Shown piece after piece: positions 55,301-64,000 of a stretch of 64,000 bases of DNA (the first letter of the stretch is position 1; each line of letters starts with the position of its first letter). The notes beneath the pieces are model-generated. The model searched no databases and was not told the origin of the DNA. It saw nothing but the letters and a program-made list of their open reading frames with translations. This DNA comes from Sorex araneus. Lineage: Eukaryota > Chordata > Mammalia > Eulipotyphla > Soricidae. The stretch covers positions 114,145,759 to 114,209,758 of the forward strand of contig NC_073305.1 in NCBI RefSeq assembly GCF_027595985.1, in the 5' to 3' direction. The position numbers and the translations under genes are program-made.

Positions 55301-58300
55301 TTTGTGCTGGTCTTTCTTTTAAATTATGAGAATATGTGAGATTTATTTAGTAAGAAAGAAACTGCCAACCTACAGCTCTGTGGGTATAGCCTAAAAAACA
55401 AACAAAACCCAAAAAACTACCAGTATGTTAACAGATTTAATTTTTATACTTACAAAAAAAAGCAGACCTTCCTAAGAATTGCTCTATGATCTTAATTATT
55501 TTTTCATTTGCCTAATTTATCAATCTTGGGTTTTTAGAAACAATATCATTTTAATTATTAGAAGAGTTGGATGAATTATGGGTAAATTGCTTTCGGGTTG
55601 TCAACTTCTTAGATAGTTAAATATAATAACCCTTTTCGGGAGTGGGTGGTGGGCACTGCACCCAGCAATGCTCAGATCAGTCCTGCCTTAGTGCTTTGGG
55701 GACCATATGTGCTGGAGTCGAACATGTGTTACAGCATGCAGAGTGTGCACTCTAGCCCATTGAGTGATTCCTCTGGCCCTTAATATCCTATTTTTTTAAT
55801 CTGAATTAAAGGATAACAAAATTTTCTTCAGAATTTCAACATTTTTTTGAAAAGAAAATTGAATTTATTTGAATTTCAAAGACATTCTTCCTTTTACTTC
55901 CAAGCTGTTACTTATTTAAGACTTGTCATACTGGTAGGCTCTGAGATAGCAAATTAATTGTTTTATTTGATACTGTAGTAATCCTGCTGTTCAATCCTGT
56001 TATTTAGGGCATTATTTCTCAAACTTTAAGATGCCTACAAGTGGCCTCCAGGAGTTTCTAATACCAGTTTCATAAATATATCTTGGCTGGGGCCTAAAAT
56101 TGCATTTCTTATAGTCTTTCAAGAAATGCCCACACTGCTGATCCCAGGATCACTCTAAGTTATAAGACTCTTGAGAATGGTTTTTATAATGCTCTAGACC
56201 AGCTTTACTGTACCGTCTACCCTTACTTAGTTTTTGTCAGGGATGGAGGAGTCCACACTTGGCATGCTCTGGCTCTGAGCTTGGGCTCACTCCTGACAGT
56301 GCTCAGGAGACTGTTGTTCTAGTGGTCAAATGTGGTCCTTTGCATGCAAAGCCTGAGGTCAGCCTGATCAACACTCTCCAACCCTCCTCTTAATTTTAAA
56401 CCTCTTCTCTTTATGGATCAGAAGCAGGCCTAGGGATGACCTTCTTGTATTTTTTCCTGTGCTGCCAGATTTTAGCTATTAGAGATGAAACGGGGCAAAT
56501 ATCATCAAGAGGGATAATGACCTGGTATTTTATTGTTAGAGCACTATTTAAATCCCTTCTCTTCTTGCTACCCAAATTTTAAAAAGAAGCTAATAGAAAT
56601 TATGTTTTTAGAAAGTCAGTGATCTAGAACATTTTCTAATGGAAGCTATTGTTGATTATATTGTTTCAGCAACAAATTGATCATTTTAAGGAATACAGTG
56701 TTAACTAACTTATATAATAACGAAAGATACGTTTTACCAGAGTACCAAATTTGTTCAAAGATGTTATATCATAGTCATAAACCATAAAGCATGCTAGAAT
56801 ATAGTGGTGATACTATAAAAAGCATCTCTGTGACCTGAGCATGTGGCTCAGTAATAGAATATTTACCTTGTATTTGTGAGGCCTTGTTTGATCCCATGGA
56901 TCATTGCAGAATAAATACCCATACTGCTATTAAGGTCCCTGAAACCACAAGTATGTGATTCCTGTTGCACTGCAACCAAGTGTGTGAACAGTGCAGTCAA
57001 GTGTGTGTGAGCACCACAAATAATACCTCAGGCATCACAGAGTGAAGGGTAGAGGAAACTCACTAAGCTACAGTTACACACTTTTTGGTCTCAAAGATAC
57101 TGGTTTATTTACATGTGTGTGGGTTTTGTTTGTTTATTTTTGTTTTGGGGCCACACCCACCAATGCTCAGGGATGACTCCTGGCTCTGTGCTTAGGAACC
57201 ACTTCTGGCAGTGCTTGGGGTCCATGTAGGATACTAAGGCAAGCTCCCTAGCCACTGTAATTTCTCTCCAGCCCTGATACTTGTTATTTAAAAATACCTG
57301 CTAACACTTTATATTTCTATCCTGGGAGGGGAAATGTCATTATATTGATGGCATGGATGATTCTGAACCTTTCCTTTTTCTTTTTAGATTACTTTTTTTT
57401 TATTTTATCACCATGTGGAAAGTTACAAAGTTCTCAGGTTTATGTCTCAGTTATACCGTATTCAAATACCATCCCTTCACCAGTGCCCATATTCCACCAC
57501 CAAAATCCCCGGTATACCCCTCCGCCCCCCCCACCCCAACTGTATAACTGATGAATTTCACTTCATTTTCTCTTCACCTTGATTACGTTCCATATTTCAA
57601 CACAAAACTCACTATTGTTGTGGGAGTTATACCCCCAAACAAGATAACCTTACTAAGGAAGCATTTGATAATTAGTTTTCCATTAAAAGATTGTATGTTT
57701 TCAGGTTTTAGAAAAGGTTGCCCGGCTGCATTAGCGGCCACATGGCTTTGATGTGTCCCAGTCCCGAATCCCGGAGCGTGTTAGTTGCTGCTTGGTGTCA
57801 CCAGGGCTCCATCTGGAGAAGGTGTGCTGGCTGCACCTCCTCTGTCCGGCTCCCCGGTGTTGTTGGCCCCAGTTCGGGTCCGGAGCATTTTCCGGGCCGC
57901 GTTCCTCACCAGAATGCCTGGCCGCTTCTCTGTTGAATATGGCAAGATCCTTTTTAGATTACTTTAAAGAAAAGGAAAAGGTTCAGAATCATCCATGCCA
58001 TCAATATATTACATTTATATTACATTTATTTTATTTTACTTTTTTTTTTTTTTTTGGCTTTTTGGGTTCACCTGGCAATACTCAGGGGTTACTCCTGGCT
58101 CTGCACTCAGGAATTACCTCTGGCAGTACTCAGGGGACCATATGGGATGCCAGTGCTTGAATCCGGGTTGCCGCATGCAAGGCAAACGCCCTACCCACTG
58201 TATTATTCCAGTCCCGTAATGCACATGTTAAAGTAGCAAAACTCAAGTTGCTCACTGCTGATATGTGCCTAAACACTGTCTAGATAATGGAATTAGGAAC

Positions 58301-61300
58301 TATGTAAATTAATAGAAATTTTTCCAAAGTGAGGCAGATTTTCTCTAAACTGATAAGTGCTTGCAAAATCATTTACATGTTGATAGGTATCATAAGAACT
58401 AGGAGTTTGAGGAGCTGGAGCAATAGCACAGTGGGTAGGGCATTTGCCTTGCACACGGCCCACCTGGGTTCGATTTCCCGCATCCCATATGGTCCCTGAG
58501 CACTGCCAGGAGTAATTCCTGAGATGTAGAGCCAGGAGTAACCTCTGAGCATCGCCAGGTGTGACGCCCCCCCCCCAAAAAAAAAGCAAAAAAAACCAAA
58601 AAACTAGGAGTTTGATAAACAATTTTAGAATCTTTCTGTAGAAATCAGCTAAGTGTACACTGAATTTCTTTTCTATCTGTACTGAGATCATTATTAGGGT
58701 TAATGATTGAATTCTCTTCAGTTAAATTTAGGTAACGGCAAGGCTGAAATTCATATTTTATTTATTTTTTTATTTTTAATTAGTGAATCACCGTGAGGGT
58801 ACAGTTACAGATTTATACATTTTTGTGTTCATGTTTCCCCCATACAAAGTTCGATAACCCATCCCTTCACCAGTGCCCATTCTCACCACCAGTAAACCCA
58901 ACATCTCTCCCACCCTCCCCAGTCTCGTCTCCCCCCACCCCAACCTGCCACTATGGCAGGGTATTCCCTTTCATTCTCTCTCTCCGATTAGGTGTTGTGG
59001 TTTGCAATAAAGGTGTTGAGCGGCCATTGTGTTTAGTCTCTAGTCTACATTCGGCACGCGTCACCCCTCCCCCGAATGACCTCCGACCACATTTTACTTG
59101 GTGTTTCCTTCTCTGAGTTGCCCAGAATGAGAGACCAGCCTCCAAGCCTGGAGTCAACCTCCTAGTACTTATTTCTACTATTCTCGGGTGTTAGACTCCT
59201 AGTCTGTTATTCTATATTCCACAGATGAGTGCAATCTTCCTATGTCTGTCTCTCTCTTTCTGACTCATTTCACTTAGCATGATACTTTCCATGCTGATCC
59301 ACTTATATGCAAACTTCATGACCTCATTTTTTCTAACAGCTGCATAGTATTCCATTGTATAGATGTACCAAAGTTTCTTCAACCAGTCATCTGTTCTAGG
59401 GCACTCGGGTTTTTTCCAGATTCTGGCTATTGTAAACAATGCTGCAATGAACATATAAGTGCAGATGTCATGAAATTCATATTTTGAATTAACCCTATTT
59501 TGAAATAGTTGTTTTCAAAGAATTCTTATATGATAATCAGATTATTCCCAAGATGTTTTTAAGAGCTAACTACACATCTCTAGTAATTTTTTGTTTTGTT
59601 TTGGGGCCACAGCCAGTAGTGCTTTGGGTTTACTTCTGGCTTTGGTAAGGGATCACTTCTGGTGAGCACAAGGGACTATATGGGGATCAAATCCAGGTCA
59701 GCCACGTGCAAGGGAAGTGCCTTCCTTGCTACATTCTCTCCTGGTCCTCTAGTAATTTTTTATTAGATAAATTGTGTCAAATACCTTTCATAAAAATTAA
59801 ATATAGATTGTGCCTCTTAAGTTAATGAGGAACTCTTCATTTTTGCAGTATTATGTCTTGACTTCTGTTATATATTTTTTGTTACTGAAGTATTTTTAAT
59901 TTTTATTTAGTCACCATTAAATTACACAGTTGGGTTTCGGGCTTATGATATTTCAACACCAATCTCCTCATCTGAATTCACTTGATTCTACCGGTGCCCT
60001 CATCACCCCCATTTATTCCTCAGTGACCTGTCTGCTTGTATGAGAAGTGCTTTTTTTTCACAGTTGCAAAATTTGCAATGATTGGGATTTTGTCATGCAA
60101 TATTTCAGCACCTATTCCTTCAACAGTGTACATTTCTTACCACCAGTGTCCCTGGTTACCCTCCCACCCTTCCCTCTCCCCTGATCCCAGCTGGTGGTTT
60201 GCAATATGGTTACTGAAAGGTTATCTTGTGTATCACTTTACCTTCTTTCTGCACTCTGTTCTTGTCCAGAGTGATCATTTCCAACTATCATTGTCATAGT
60301 GTTCCCTTCTCCTAATTGCACTCCCCCACAACTTGTGGCAAGCTTCCTACCATGGACTGGTTCCTTGTTCCTTGTTTTTTCTGGGTATTGTTATTCTAAT
60401 TCTTTTTTTTTTTAATATTCCACAAATGACTACCATCATTCTATGTCTGCTCTTCTCCTTCTAACTTATTTTACTCAACATGATATTCTCCATGTCCATC
60501 CATTTCATGGGTAAGCAAATTTCATAACTTCATTTTTTCTTAATGGCTGCATAGTATTGCATTGTGTACCTATTATTAATCACATTTTAAAATATTTTTG
60601 CTTAATAATTCACTTAACATTAATTATTTTTGTTGATGTTAAATTTTAAGAGAAATGGTGGTGGGGCCAGAGTAATACAGTACAGAAGTTATGGTGTTTG
60701 CCTTGCCCGTGAGAAACCCAGATTCCATCCCTGTCATGCCATGGTCCCCTAAACCTCACCATGAGTAATTGCTAAGCACAGAGCAAGAAGTAACCCTGAG
60801 CATCACCAGGTGTTGCTCAAAAACAAAAAATGATGGTGTAATACTGATGTTTTACCCTTTAGGTGTGAATGTAACAGATCATGATTTAACATTCAGAAGT
60901 CTCACAGAAGCCCTTCAGCATAATGTGACACCATATGTAGTCTCATTGCAAGCTAAAGATTGTCCAGGTAAAGTATAAAGGCCATAATAACTTTATTGAG
61001 ATATTTGAAATCTCTCCTACCCCAGCTTCCTCCTCCTTTCCACCTAATTTCTTTAATTTGTGAGGTGACCATAGCACCTCATAGCATTGCAAGATTCTTC
61101 AGTAAGTAGTCTTGATTTTTCTGTCTTGCCACCTTTGTTTATTTCAGCCTGTCATTTTCACTGCCAGGAATAGTCAAGGCATCTTACATTGGATGTTTTT
61201 TTATTCAATGGAATTTTAGTAAGTAGGAAGGCTTAGTATAGGAAACTATGGGGAGCTCTTATTTAACTCACAAGGAGAATAGAAGACATAGGTCATATAT

Positions 61301-63808
61301 TTATAGTCTCAAATTATCTTATTGTCCTATTTTGAAAGGCCACCATGGTAAAAATAGTCTTTTGGCACAACTTCTCACTGTCAGACTCTGAAGCCATTCT
61401 ATCACAAAGGATGTGGACACTGACAGAGGCAAATATATTTAAATTTAATTGATACAAAAGCATTGTGGACCCACATTATTTTTCATTCATGAACTGATTG
61501 TAATTAAAAGATTTAGGGTATCTTTAAAAGTAACTTATCAGGAAAATCAGTAACTTAAGTAAATAACTCTTTTAATCTTTTATTAGTGGCCCTAAATTTT
61601 TTTATTGTCTGATATAATTGAAATGCATATTATTTCTAATATAACTTACACATGTTATGTTTATACACTTGAAAGGTAACACTTTAATTGTGGACAGTAC
61701 TTGGGCTGGAGAAATAGTACAGTGGGTAAGGCATATTTGTCTTGCATGTAGCAAACCCTTATTTGATCCTTGACACTGCTTATGGTCCCCCAACCACTGG
61801 CAGGAGTGATCTCTGAGCCACAGAGCCAGGAGTGAGCCTAAGCACAGCTCCTAAATATGGCCTCCCAAAAAAATTAAATATAATGCACATAAATTTTGGC
61901 CTTCATATGGTTTGAATTAATGAAATTTAAGTATTAAGGACAGTATACTAATGAACATTAATAGTTAATATGTTTAATACTTTGTTATATTAATGTGAAG
62001 TGTAGAATGACACATTGAATCTAATGTGACATACTGATTGATGAAGAAATTACAGGGATTTTAGATTTGTTTTAAGGACAGATTAGCTTTCTTATCTTTT
62101 ATTTTCTACAGATGTAAAACATATTTTGCAAAAGATGGTTTCCCAGTTGATGAACTGGTGTACAGATAAAGAATCCAGAGAAGGGGGAAGTATTCAGGTC
62201 ACTCAGAAAAATACACATTGTTCAATGGATTTTCTTACCAGTTGGTATATGAATGTCACACAGGTAATTATAAAATAATAATTTTCTAACAGAAAATGAA
62301 AATATTAAAGAGATTTGCTATTATATTAAACATAGTACTATTTGTTCTTATAAAAATCTTATATAGGGCCAGAGTGATAGTACAACAGGTAGGGTGCTTG
62401 CCTTGCACATGACCAAACCGGGTTCAATCCTTGGCATCCCATGTGGTCCCCCGAGCTAGGAGTAATTCCTGAGTGCAGAGCCAGTAGCAACCTCTGAGCA
62501 TTGCAGATACCCTCTCTACCCCCCCCCCCCGTCTTAATGTAACATGAGTTATTAATAGCCATTTGTGCGATGCCTGCTAGACTTTTTTTGTTATGTATCC
62601 TAATTTATACTAAATGCTTAAGTTCTTACAAAGTTGTTTTGTTTGTGGGAGAATATAATCCTACAGGGCTATTTTGTTTGTGGGAGATATCAGCTAGTGA
62701 CAAAACCTACATCAGTAATCAGATCTACTGCAGAATCTGTCTTTGACAGTGGCTATGATTCTAACATGCCTTATGTTCCTCAGTATTTGCTTATAGTGAC
62801 AAATTAAAAAGAATAGAGGAATAATGAATAGTTAAACATAAATCTACTGCTTCGAGGATTTGTGAAAAAAGTGGACATTTTCTGATGTACATACTTGCAT
62901 TACCATAAACAAATTCTATTTTATGTCATGTAAGAATTGAGTCTAATACTTAACATATGATCTTGATTTGATTCAAAAATTGTAGATGTTTTAGAAATCA
63001 GATCCTTCAAGTTTATTATGGATACTTTTAAAAGATTGTAATAGACTCATTTGATATTTAAGATGCTTTTCAGCTATATTTAATCATAGCAGAGCCAGAA
63101 GTAATGTAAATAAATCATTGTACTTTTCAATTAATAATGTTAAGTTTCACCCTGAATCAGAATATATCATCCTACTTTATATTTTATGCTTCCCTAACAT
63201 TTCTCCAACAGAAATTGATAAGTATTCTTATCAACTACAGATTTTGTTGAACTTATTTCCTTCCTAATGTTAATTTCTGTGTCAAATATGGGAAGATGCT
63301 GTGAATAATTGTTGGAATGTTTCTCTTTATCATGTGGGAGAAATAAAGACTTACTATGAAATACAGAAGGACAAATAACAGCACACTGCAGTATGACAGT
63401 TATTTAGTCTGCTTGATAAGGCTTAATTTTATTTATTTGCCTTTTTGGGTCACACTGGCATTGTTCAGGTGCTACTCAGGGGTTACTTCCGGCTATGCAC
63501 TCAGGAATTACTTCTGATTTACTCCTGATGGTGCTTGGTGAACCATATGGGATACTGAGGATCGATCTCTGGGTTGGCCATCATGCAAGGCAAACACCCT
63601 ACATACTATATTATTGCTCAGGCCCCAAGCCTTAATTTTAACTCTTCTTTTTTCACCTCCACATGGCATAAAAGAAGTCAGAACTAAAAGTACCAAGAAA
63701 AAAGAGGACTTTATCTAGCCAATGGCAGTCTCCTCCTGTTGTGCTTATCTTAAAGGACATGGAAAGCTTTACCACAAAAGTACTACAAGATTTCATAGTT
63801 ATCATCAG
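43315..63808 (+). CDS. ORC3: ORC3, origin recognition complex subunit 3 (coding exons 1-7, 3' part outside window)
   Basis: ORC3 is a core subunit of the nuclear origin recognition complex, which marks replication origins and loads MCM helicases with CDC6 and CDT1. Seven plus-strand exons with GT/AG borders join in one frame of 713 nt (codons 1-238 of about 711 in human): 43315-43338, 46033-46087, 51563-51660, 54523-54667, 60863-60967, 62112-62263 and 63675-63808. The product starts M-A-T-S-S-V-S-K and contains conserved stretches such as [16 protein letters not shown]. The start fits human ORC3 and sits 216 bp from the RARS2 start. No stop or frameshift is seen. Exon 7 ends in the ATPase-like fold; the winged-helix domain and 3' UTR are beyond the right edge. 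Confidence 0.96.
43500..44880. other. ORC3 intron 1, low-repeat stretch
   Basis: Unique sequence just downstream of the CpG island, with A and T homopolymers. Open frames at 44083-44460 (minus) and 44279-44593 (plus) overlap each other and are not protein-like to me. Confidence 0.5.
44885..44948 (-). mobile_element. Type-1 SINE fragment
   Basis: 'ggcattcctggctgtgctca' followed by 'ctcttggctccagcc'; ends only. Confidence 0.6.
44986..45112 (+). mobile_element. Type-1 SINE, 5' part
   Basis: 'gggccagagcaaaggtacag' head and B box 'ggttcgatcaccc'; continues into tRNA-like modules. Confidence 0.78.
45115..45262 (-). repeat. Two tRNA-like modules in tandem (minus)
   Basis: Read on the minus strand, two units carry 'tagagcacttg' and a B-box-like 'ggattcaac' or 'gggttcgat'; the outer one starts 'ggctcagtggtagagc', like tRNA-Ala. 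They probably derive from an old tRNA SINE, not tRNA genes. Confidence 0.6.
45283..45387 (-). mobile_element. Type-1 SINE fragment
   Basis: 'ctcagtgctactcagggtac' and 'ggactcaaacctgggggtc'. Confidence 0.65.
45389..45628 (-). mobile_element. Type-2 SINE
   Basis: Complete, including 'gtctcttattgagagac'; TSD not resolved. Confidence 0.9.
45771..45875 (+). mobile_element. Old tRNA-derived SINE
   Basis: 'tttgtgactcagattcaata' and 'ggctttgggtttagtacc', like the copy at 26.84 kb. Confidence 0.5.
46033..46087 (+). CDS. ORC3: ORC3 exon 2 (codons 9-27)
   Basis: 55 nt, [18 protein letters not shown], matching the basic N-terminal tail of ORC3. Acceptor TTTTTTTAG, donor TTAG|GTAAAA. Confidence 0.94.
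46090..46645. other. ORC3 intron 2, no recognisable feature
   Basis: Unique AT-rich sequence after exon 2. Confidence 0.55.
46648..46750 (+). mobile_element. Type-1 SINE, degraded
   Basis: 'cccttgccttgcgtttgaat' and 'tgagcacaccaggtgtgg'. Confidence 0.65.
47156..47334 (+). mobile_element. Type-1 SINE with 20-bp TSD
   Basis: 'aagttactatattaaatttc' at 47136-47155; 47335-47354 matches with one change (g for a). Confidence 0.95.
47360..48270. other. ORC3 intron 2, no recognisable feature
   Basis: Unique sequence; the 76-codon minus frame at 47692-47922 has no supporting feature. Confidence 0.55.
48291..48485 (+). mobile_element. Type-1 SINE with 11-bp TSD, small head deletion
   Basis: 'aaaccatggta' at 48280-48290 and 48486-48496; about 8 bp missing before the B box. 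Confidence 0.93.
48912..49094 (-). mobile_element. Type-1 SINE, young, with TSD
   Basis: 'aggaattcttctt' at 48899 and 'aggattcttctt' at 49095 (one base gap); long T tail. Confidence 0.93.
49279..49521 (+). mobile_element. Type-1 SINE with internal 67-bp tandem duplication
   Basis: The body from 'ggccccccgagcaccaccag' occurs twice, at 49364-49430 and 49431-49497. TSD 'aatacagg' at 49271-49278 and 49522-49529. Confidence 0.94.
49530..50040. other. ORC3 intron 2, no clear feature
   Basis: 49870-50005 is G-rich then T/A-rich and may be an old L1 3' end; not called. Confidence 0.45.
50044..50085. repeat. Perfect 20-bp hairpin palindrome, 2-nt loop
   Basis: 'taaatttattcagtgaaacc' pairs exactly with 50066-50085 around loop 'ag'. 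Confidence 0.95.
50242..50416 (+). mobile_element. Type-1 SINE
   Basis: 'ggctggggtgatagtatagt' head, full body. Confidence 0.9.
50489..50663 (+). mobile_element. Type-1 SINE with 15-bp TSD
   Basis: 'aataaatgacttttt' at 50474-50488 and 50664-50678. Confidence 0.95.
50876..51035 (-). mobile_element. Type-1 SINE (diverged)
   Basis: 'ctcctggttctgcgctctgg' through 'ctgtactggctggccccc'. Confidence 0.82.
51160..51324 (+). mobile_element. Type-1 SINE
   Basis: 'ggtgctagagagttagtaca' head; ends 'gtatggccctagagccc'. About 240 bp upstream of ORC3 exon 3. Confidence 0.85.
51563..51660 (+). CDS. ORC3: ORC3 exon 3 (codons 27-59)
   Basis: 98 nt, [18 protein letters not shown] through Q-Q-M-K-S-E-T-E. Acceptor GTTTTTAG, donor GAG|GTAAAT. 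Phase 0 end. Confidence 0.95.
51661..52495. other. ORC3 intron 3, no recognisable feature
   Basis: Unique sequence. Open frames at 51983-52231 and 52247-52474 show no recognisable protein. Confidence 0.5.
52497..53338 (-). mobile_element. L1, 5'-truncated
   Basis: Poly-T and 3' UTR at the left, ORF2 C-terminus at 52963-53338 ([12 protein letters not shown]) at the right. Short flanking similarity 'tagccc' at 52482 and 53336. Confidence 0.93.
53441..53545. mobile_element. hAT-like fragment
   Basis: 'gtttcccagagtgagc...accacccttttgggatgc' resembles the left part of the element at 16.7 kb. Confidence 0.3.
53568..53720 (+). mobile_element. Type-1 SINE, head shortened
   Basis: 'ttgtagaaatagtacctcgt' lacks about 20 bp of the head; body intact. 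Confidence 0.8.
53951..54138 (-). mobile_element. Type-1 SINE
   Basis: Near-consensus; GTTT-rich tail. About 385 bp upstream of ORC3 exon 4. Confidence 0.9.
54523..54667 (+). CDS. ORC3: ORC3 exon 4 (codons 60-108)
   Basis: 145 nt, [18 protein letters not shown] through I-P-T-A-A-I-V-L. Acceptor TTTGTAG, donor CTAG|GTATGT. Confidence 0.95.
54834..54980 (+). mobile_element. Type-1 SINE, shortened head
   Basis: 'gaggagctggagaggtagta' head with about 15 bp missing between the A and B boxes. Confidence 0.82.
55095..55284 (+). mobile_element. Type-1 SINE, near-consensus, TSD
   Basis: 'taaaaagggag' at 55084-55094 and 55285-55295; tail is an AAAAT microsatellite. Confidence 0.93.
55300..55630. other. 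ORC3 intron 4, no recognisable feature
   Basis: Unique AT-rich sequence. Confidence 0.55.
55635..55780 (-). mobile_element. Type-1 SINE (diverged)
   Basis: 'cactgcacccagcaatgctc' to 'gagtgattcctctggccc'. Confidence 0.78.
55790..56233. other. ORC3 intron 4, no recognisable feature
   Basis: Unique sequence. 56010-56160 has MIR/DNA-transposon-like wording I cannot name. Confidence 0.4.
56235..56385 (-). mobile_element. Type-1 SINE (diverged)
   Basis: 'ggctcactcctgacagtgct' and 'tttgcatgcaaagcctgagg'. Confidence 0.72.
56400..56838. other. ORC3 intron 4, no recognisable feature
   Basis: Unique sequence. Confidence 0.55.
56840..57060 (+). mobile_element. Old tRNA-derived SINE
   Basis: 'gagcatgtggctcagtaata' and 'ggccttgtttgatcccatg'; long degraded tail. 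Confidence 0.55.
57128..57276 (-). mobile_element. Type-1 SINE, B-box region deleted
   Basis: 'ggggccacacccaccaatgc' through 'gtaatttctctccagccc'; about 30 bp of head missing. Confidence 0.82.
57341..58008. repeat. Inverted repeat (40-bp arms) split by an L1
   Basis: Left arm 57341-57380 ('tatattgatggcatggatga...') and right arm 57969-58008 are reverse complements apart from shifted A/T run bases. Without the L1 the arms would flank a loop of only about 20 nt. Confidence 0.92.
57396..57949 (-). mobile_element. L1, 5'-truncated (3' UTR only) with 16-bp TSD
   Basis: Poly-T, 'tcaccatgtggaaagttaca' and a 3' UTR that is GC-rich at 57720-57900. 'ctttttagattacttt' at 57380-57395 and 57950-57965. 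Confidence 0.92.
58034..58216 (-). mobile_element. Type-1 SINE
   Basis: T tail at the left, then 'ggctttttgggttcacctgg'; head ends 'tattccagtccc'. Confidence 0.88.
58411..58601 (+). mobile_element. Type-1 SINE with 14-bp TSD
   Basis: 'aactaggagtttga' at 58397-58410 and 58602-58615; C homopolymer before the A tail. Confidence 0.95.
58760..59470 (-). mobile_element. L1, 5'-truncated, with 15-bp TSD
   Basis: 3' UTR left, ORF2 C-terminus at 59212-59454 right. 'tgaaattcatatttt' at 58745-58759 and 59471-59485. Same truncation zone and subfamily as the L1 at 15.2 kb. Confidence 0.95.
59590..59750 (-). mobile_element. Type-1 SINE
   Basis: 'ggggccacagccagtagtgc' through 'cattctctcctggtcctc'. Confidence 0.83.
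59888..60590 (-). mobile_element. Old L1 3' end(s)
   Basis: Two overlapping 3' ends: 59888-60045 ('tagtcaccattaaattacac') and 60046-60590 ('aatatttcagcacctattcc', then 'tggctgcatagtattgcatt' from the ORF2 end). Confidence 0.78.
60661..60832 (+). mobile_element. Type-1 SINE next to ORC3 exon 5
   Basis: 'ggggccagagtaatacagta' head to 'caccaggtgttgctcaaaaa'; ends 30 nt before the exon 5 acceptor. Confidence 0.88.
60863..60967 (+). CDS. ORC3: ORC3 exon 5 (codons 108-143)
   Basis: 105 nt, [10 protein letters not shown] through [10 protein letters not shown]. Acceptor CCCTTTAG, donor CCAG|GTAAAG. A type-1 SINE ends about 30 nt upstream of the acceptor. Confidence 0.95.
60970..61695. other. ORC3 intron 5, no recognisable feature
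   Basis: Unique sequence. Confidence 0.55.
61700..61878 (+). mobile_element. Type-1 SINE
   Basis: 'gggctggagaaatagtacag' head; body 'ggcaggagtgatctctgagc'. Confidence 0.87.
62112..62263 (+). CDS. ORC3: ORC3 exon 6 (codons 143-193)
   Basis: 152 nt, [14 protein letters not shown] through S-W-Y-M-N-V-T-Q. Acceptor CTACAG, donor CAG|GTAATT. Phase 0 end. Confidence 0.94.
62367..62531 (+). mobile_element. Type-1 SINE
   Basis: 'gggccagagtgatagtacaa' head; short body deletion after 'ccccgagc'; ends in a C run. About 100 bp after exon 6. Confidence 0.87.
62535..63430. other. ORC3 intron 6, no clear feature
   Basis: 'ttttgtttgtgggaga' is repeated at about 62637 and 62673; otherwise unique AT-rich DNA. 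Confidence 0.55.
63433..63625 (-). mobile_element. Type-1 SINE with small duplications, next to ORC3 exon 7
   Basis: 'tttttgggtcacactggcat'; the 'gctactc/ggttactt' and 'attacttctgatttactcctg' segments are locally doubled. Confidence 0.87.
63675..63808 (+). CDS. ORC3: ORC3 exon 7 (codons 194-238), last exon in window
   Basis: 134 nt, ending ...[20 protein letters not shown]. The donor is TCAG|GTATTG. The acceptor is weak (pyrimidine tract, then CATGGCATAAAAG), so the 5' border carries a few nt of uncertainty; a type-1 SINE ends 49 nt upstream. Confidence 0.9.
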
Positions 63809-63874
63809 GTATTGGTATTGCCGTATGACTTTTGCACATAATTCTCTTTTCATTAAGAAAAGCTATAATTTTTG

Positions 63875-64000
63875 TAAAGTGAAATTTACCAGTTACACAT
63901 GCGGGGTGGGGGCTGGGGAGGTTGGGGGAAGGGGGAGGTATATCGTGATTCTTGGTGGTGGAATATGTGCACTGGTGAAGGGATGGGTGTTTGAGCATTG
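63875..64000 (+). mobile_element. L1 3' end, running off the window
   Basis: 'gtaaagtgaaatttaccagt', G-rich run, 'cactggtgaagggatgggtg'; the tail lies beyond 64000. Confidence 0.85.

Noticed and set aside
57718..58160. Frames of 72-135 aa with proline- and cysteine-rich sequence
   Set aside because: They lie in the GC-rich 3' UTR of an inserted L1 and run into a SINE.

Overview
This is a vertebrate nuclear window, almost certainly from a shrew (Soricidae, Sorex-like). It holds two conserved genes in head-to-head orientation, embedded in very dense tRNA-derived SINEs and L1 fragments. The organism call rests on the SINE type, recognised from memory as the shrew SOR type. The genes alone only say mammal.

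Minus strand, 43,098 down to the left edge: RARS2, mitochondrial arginyl-tRNA synthetase. The first 13 coding exons are present and give 1,112 coding nt in one continuous frame. All have GT/AG borders, and the class I HIGH-type motif (HVGH) is in exon 6. The KMSKS-loop and C-terminal anticodon-binding exons lie beyond position 1. Plus strand, 43,315 to the right edge: ORC3, subunit 3 of the origin recognition complex. Coding exons 1-7 are present (713 nt, codons 1-238). The two start codons are 216 bp apart in a CpG-rich bidirectional promoter at about 42.9-43.5 kb, with a CCAAT box, an ETS-type site and GC boxes. The genes share a promoter but act separately: one charges mitochondrial tRNA-Arg, the other licenses nuclear DNA replication.

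Introns: two related SINE families dominate. Type 1 (about 180 bp) has a tRNA-like head with A and B boxes, a body containing 'aggagtaattcctgagtg' and an A-rich tail. Type 2 (about 240 bp) has the same tRNA-like head but an unrelated body containing 'ggcatat' and 'gtctc...gagac'. Many copies have exact target-site duplications (TSDs). L1 copies are all 5'-truncated and carry only ORF2 fragments and 3' ends. There is also a probable solo LTR, hAT-like pieces, older tRNA-derived SINEs and microsatellites.

Layout: 0.3-43.1 kb RARS2 exons 13 to 1; 39.7-42.4 kb (RARS2 intron 1) an unrecognised low-repeat stretch that may include a decayed retro-inserted sequence; 42.9-43.5 kb CpG island; 43.3-63.8 kb ORC3 exons 1 to 7. 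I see no bacterial-type operon, CRISPR array or defence system. The most unusual structures are a 40-bp-arm inverted repeat in ORC3 intron 4 split by an L1, a site with three copies of one target sequence, and a long variant of the type-2 SINE.
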